Below the pieces are notes generated by a model that saw nothing but the letters and a program-made list of their open reading frames with translations, searched no databases and was not told the origin of the DNA. Below are positions 23,847 to 26,745 of a stretch of 26,745 nucleotides of DNA, in pieces (within the stretch, counting starts at the first letter, position 1; the number at the start of each line of letters is the position of its first letter). The translations under genes and the position numbers were made by a program. Source of the DNA: REEB426 sp964551975 (lineage in GTDB: Bacteria; Actinomycetota; Actinomycetes; S36-B12); the NCBI GenBank assembly GCA_964551975.1, contig CAZKFI010000031.1, positions 1 to 26,745 on the forward strand, written 5' to 3'.

Positions 23847-25118
23847 TCAGGTGCGGATGTGGCCGTCACCGGTGACCACGTAGGTGGTCGTGGTCAGCTC
23901 AGGCAACCCCATGGGTCCTCTGGCATGCAGCTTTTGAGTTGATATTCCGATCTCGGCACCGAAGCCGAATTCACCACCATCGGTGAATCGAGTCGACGCG
24001 TTGACCATCACCGCCGCTGCGTCGACTCCCGCGACGAAACGCATTGCTGCGGACTGGCTATCGGTGATGATCGCTTCGGTGTGCCCGGAAGACCAGCGGG
24101 CGATGTGCGCTAGGGCCTCGTCGAGGGAATCCACGATGCCAGCGGCGAGGTCCAGGCTGTAGTACTCGGCTGCCCAATCTGCATCGGTTACCGGCTCGCA
24201 GGAAATTCCAGAGTCCTTGACGATTTCAGTCATCCGCTGATCCGCATGCAGGCGAATCCCAGCTTCCCGCATTGCAGGCATCAGGGCGGGCATGAGTGCG
24301 TCGGCGATATCCGCATGCACAAGCAGGGTCTCTGCGGCATTGCAGACGCTGACCCGCTGAGCCTTGCTATTGATCACAACAGCGACGGCCTTGTCGATAT
24401 CTGCATCGCGATCCACGTACACATGGCAGTTGCCTACGCCGGTTTCAATCACCGGAACGGTGGAGTTGTCGACCACATTGCGTATCAGCGATTCCCCACC
24501 CCGTGGAATCAAGACGTCCACCAGGCCACGGGCCGTCATGAGGTGCTTCACGGACTCGTGGGTTTCACCTGGTACCAACTGCACGGCATCGACCGGAAGG
24601 CCGCAGGAGTCCAGTGCCTCACGCATGACCTCGACCAGCGCACGATTACTGTGCATCGCCGAACTAGATCCACGCAGCAGTGCCGCGTTACCGCTCTTCA
24701 AACACAGACCCGCAGCATCGACAGTGACGTTAGGCCGAGCTTCGTAGATCATCCCCACCACACCCATGGGTACTCGCACCTGGCGAATCTGCAGGCCGTT
24801 GGGCAGTGTGTAGCCACGGACAACTTCACCAACGGGGTCGGGCAGTTTTGCGACATCCCGTAGCGCCTCGGCGATATCGGCAATGCGCTGCGGCGTCAGG
24901 GTCAGGCGGTCAATGATCCCAACTGCCGTGCCATCCTCAGTTGCTCGCTGAACGTCATGAGTGTTGGCTGCCACAACACGCTTAGTTGCGCCCACGAGAG
25001 CATCAGCAATGGCAAGCAGGCCGGCGTCTTTCTGCTCTCGGGTAAGCAGCCGCAGTGCTGCAGCCGCCTGCCGGGCCCGACGGGCAGTTGCGAGGACTTC
25101 TTCGCGATCGTCCACGTT
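23847..25118 (-). CDS. proA: Gamma-glutamyl phosphate reductase
   Basis: ProA reduces gamma-glutamyl phosphate to glutamate semialdehyde with NADPH, the second step of proline synthesis. Recognisable parts are RQVRVPMGVVGMIYEARPNVTVDAAGL, LKSGNAALLRGSSSA, LIPRGGESLI, the catalytic cysteine Cys259 in RVSVCNAAETLLV, and the C-terminal NASTRFTDGGEFGFGAEIGISTQKLHARGPMGL. The GTG at 25118 gives 423 residues, the usual length; a TTG at 25157 would add 13 unlikely residues. Confidence 0.97.
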   Translation of the reverse strand, partial: NVDDREEVLATARRARQAAAALRLLTREQKDAGLLAIADALVGATKRVVAANTHDVQRATEDGTAVGIIDRLTLTPQRIADIAEALRDVAKLPDPVGEVVRGYTLPNGLQIRQVRVPMGVVGMIYEARPNVTVDAAGLCLKSGNAALLRGSSSAMHSNRALVEVMREALDSCGLPVDAVQLVPGETHESVKHLMTARGLVDVLIPRGGESLIRNVVDNSTVPVIETGVGNCHVYVDRDADIDKAVAVVINSKAQRVSVCNAAETLLVHADIADALMPALMPAMREAGIRLHADQRMTEIVKDSGISCEPVTDADWAAEYYSLDLAAGIVDSLDEALAHIARWSSGHTEAIITDSQSAAMRFVAGVDAAAVMVNASTRFTDGGEFGFGAEIGISTQKLHARGPMGLPELTTTTYVVTGDGHIRT

Positions 25119-25187
25119 CACGACTCCGCATCCGTTGACGAGCCCTGCGGGGCTCAAGGCCCTCAGCCTAGAACTCCGCGGTGCTGA

Positions 25188-25538
25188 TCAAAACGGCAGG
25201 ACACTGCCGGCGGCTACCAACCCCGGCCGCTCCAGGACGGTGCGGCCACGCCGGTGGAAGGTCTCCTGATCGACGACCTCCACTCCGACCACCTCCCAGT
25301 CAGGCAGACTTGCCGTTCCGCGATGCTCACTCCACAGTCGCGTTGCCAGAGCTACCGCAAGATCGATTGCTGGTGCTTCCTCCCAATAACGCAGTTCGGC
25401 GCGATCCTCGGCATAGCGACCTGCCAGTAGGAACGGATGCTCGTGACTGAGCCGCTCAAGACCGTCTCGAATCTGTGGCACGGGGACTGGGCGGCCGGAC
25501 ACGGTGAGGGTCACATGCCACATGCGACGGGCTGTCAT
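25188..25538 (-). CDS. Conserved hypothetical protein between proB and proA
   Basis: A 116-residue soluble protein. HVTLTVSGRPVPVPQIRDGLERLSHEHPFLLAGRY and RYWEEAPAIDLAVALATRLWSEH followed by LPDWEVVGVEVVDQETFHRR is a pattern I associate with an uncharacterised actinobacterial protein at this position. There is no known catalytic motif. GAGGGG lies seven to eight bases before the ATG at 25538. Its fixed place between the two proline genes suggests co-regulation, but no function can be assigned. Confidence 0.8.
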   Translation of the reverse strand: MTARRMWHVTLTVSGRPVPVPQIRDGLERLSHEHPFLLAGRYAEDRAELRYWEEAPAIDLAVALATRLWSEHRGTASLPDWEVVGVEVVDQETFHRRGRTVLERPGLVAAGSVLPF

Positions 25539-25589
25539 TGCTGCCCCCTCTCATCTGCAGTGACACTTCCAACCCTGTCCTGCCGTCAA

Positions 25590-26741
25590 TCACTCCTCGC
25601 CGTTGTCCGCGAGGAGAACTAGGTCGTCGCGGTGCACGACCTCGCGCTCGTAGGCGGGGCCCAACTCGCGACCCAGATCCCTCGTGGACCTGCCCAGAAG
25701 CGTGGGCAGTTCCTGCGCGTCAAAGTTGACCAGTCCGCGGGCGATCGTGTGACCCTTTTCGTCGAAGATGTCGACGGGATCTCCGGCAACAAAGGTGCCC
25801 TCGATACGGGTGATGCCAGCGGGAAGCAGGGAAAGTCGCCTCCGCGCCACCGCATCGGCTGCCCCAGCATCCAGGTGCAGTTGACCCGTTGGGGTGCTGG
25901 CATGCGCCAGCCAGAGCAACCGGGTAGCCGGCCGCCGATGTGGAGCGTGGAAGACCGTCCCCACATCAGCCCTCTCAAGGGCTCGCGAACTGTCCGCGGC
26001 TGCGCTGAGGAGCACCGGAATGCCAGCAGCGGTGGCTATTCGTGCAGCCTCCACCTTGGAACCCATGCCGCCCAGACCCACACCGGCAGCGCCGATGCCG
26101 CCGATCTTGACGGACGCGAGATCAGCCTCACCGCGCACCTGCTCAACCAACTTCACCCCCGGGGTACCAGGGGGCCCATCGAAGAGTCCGGCAACATCGG
26201 AAAGCAGGATCAACCCGTCGGCACGCACGAGATGCGCAACGAGTGCAGCCAGCCGGTCATTGTCACCAACACGGATTTCATCCGTGGCGACCGTGTCGTT
26301 TTCGTTGATGATCGGCACGACGCCCAGCTCGAGTAGGCGAAAGAGCGTGCGCTGAGCATTGCGATAGTGGCTGCGCCGAATGACATCATCCGCGGTGAGC
26401 AGTACCTGGCCGACACGAAGGTCCCGTGCGGCAAAGGCCGCGGAATACGCCGCGATCAAACTGCCCTGGCCTACTGAAGCAGCCGCCTGCTGCGTCGCGA
26501 GATCCCTTGGTCGGTGCTCTAGGCCAAGCATGGGAAACCCGGTGGCGATGGCGCCGCTGGAGACGAGCACCACCTCGTGACCACGCGCTCGACGCGCGGC
26601 GATGTCATCCGCGAGCTGCTGGATTCGCTGCGCATCAACGCCACCCTGCGGGTGGGTCAGCGAACTCGATCCAACCTTGACCACGATCCGTGGCGCTGCA
26701 GCAATGGTTGCCCGCACCACCTGCTGATCCTGCTCACTCAC
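25590..26741 (-). CDS. proB: Glutamate 5-kinase with PUA domain
   Basis: ProB phosphorylates glutamate, the first and feedback-controlled step of proline synthesis. The amino-acid-kinase domain shows VVKVGSSSL (about 20-28), VLVSSGAIATG, INENDTVATDEIRVGDNDRLAALVA and GIGGMGSKVEAARIA-type glycine loops. The C-terminal PUA domain (about 285-370) includes GDPVDIFDEKGHTIARGLVNF. Full length is 383 residues. The start is a GTG (GTGAGTGAG) four bases from the window end; GTGA may overlap the stop of an upstream gene, commonly obg, which would lie outside. Confidence 0.97.
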   Translation of the reverse strand: MSEQDQQVVRATIAAAPRIVVKVGSSSLTHPQGGVDAQRIQQLADDIAARRARGHEVVLVSSGAIATGFPMLGLEHRPRDLATQQAAASVGQGSLIAAYSAAFAARDLRVGQVLLTADDVIRRSHYRNAQRTLFRLLELGVVPIINENDTVATDEIRVGDNDRLAALVAHLVRADGLILLSDVAGLFDGPPGTPGVKLVEQVRGEADLASVKIGGIGAAGVGLGGMGSKVEAARIATAAGIPVLLSAAADSSRALERADVGTVFHAPHRRPATRLLWLAHASTPTGQLHLDAGAADAVARRRLSLLPAGITRIEGTFVAGDPVDIFDEKGHTIARGLVNFDAQELPTLLGRSTRDLGRELGPAYEREVVHRDDLVLLADNGEE

Positions 26742-26745
26742 CCTG

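Overview
The window looks like a chromosomal piece of a moderately high-GC actinobacterium (Actinomycetota). Gene order and sequence both point there: proB / small hypothetical / proA / small membrane protein / nadD / rsfS / GpgP-like phosphatase on the right, OctT-like SGNH enzyme / leuS / degV / comEA on the left, a RegX3-type response regulator, and PHO-box-like repeats. A run of exactly 100 N (2448-2547) shows this is a scaffold, probably a metagenome or single-cell assembly. I cannot name the genus.

Layout. 1-7435: a small membrane protein (+), then a minus-strand run (read right to left) of OctT-like SGNH acyltransferase/hydrolase, leucyl-tRNA synthetase, a YcaQ-like winged-helix protein, a VapBC toxin-antitoxin pair broken by the gap, DegV and ComEA. 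7519-14211: mixed cargo, with an EamA transporter, a HAD phosphatase, an O-antigen-ligase-like polytopic protein with a long C-terminal tail, a large orphan histidine kinase made of two tandem membrane+kinase halves (the second lacking its catalytic residues), and tryptophan 2,3-dioxygenase. 14332-20614: a phosphate block, pstC-pstA-pstB-pstS plus a PstS-like lipoprotein, divergent from regX3, with two pairs of 11-bp-phased PHO-box-like repeats between them. 20840-21769: a MntA/HepT-type toxin-antitoxin pair whose HepT reading frame is broken, and an unknown small protein. 21842-26741: tRNA-Ala(GGC) with a clear intrinsic terminator, then the GpgP-like phosphatase, rsfS, nadD, a 53-residue membrane protein, proA, a conserved hypothetical and proB, all on the minus strand.

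How it fits together. In mycobacteria the OctT, GpgP, RsfS and NadD genes are neighbours. Here OctT sits next to leuS on the left and GpgP-RsfS-NadD on the right, with about 14.4 kb of phosphate, signalling, cell-envelope and toxin-antitoxin genes between. The simplest reading is that this block was inserted into, or grew inside, an ancestral housekeeping cluster.

Most worth a second look: a near-perfect 17-bp hairpin that buries both the ribosome binding site and the start codon of the PstS-like lipoprotein; the duplicated kinase/pseudokinase; the PHO-box array; the missing conventional start codon of the YcaQ-like gene; and the frameshifted HepT. I found no CRISPR array, insertion sequence or phage gene.
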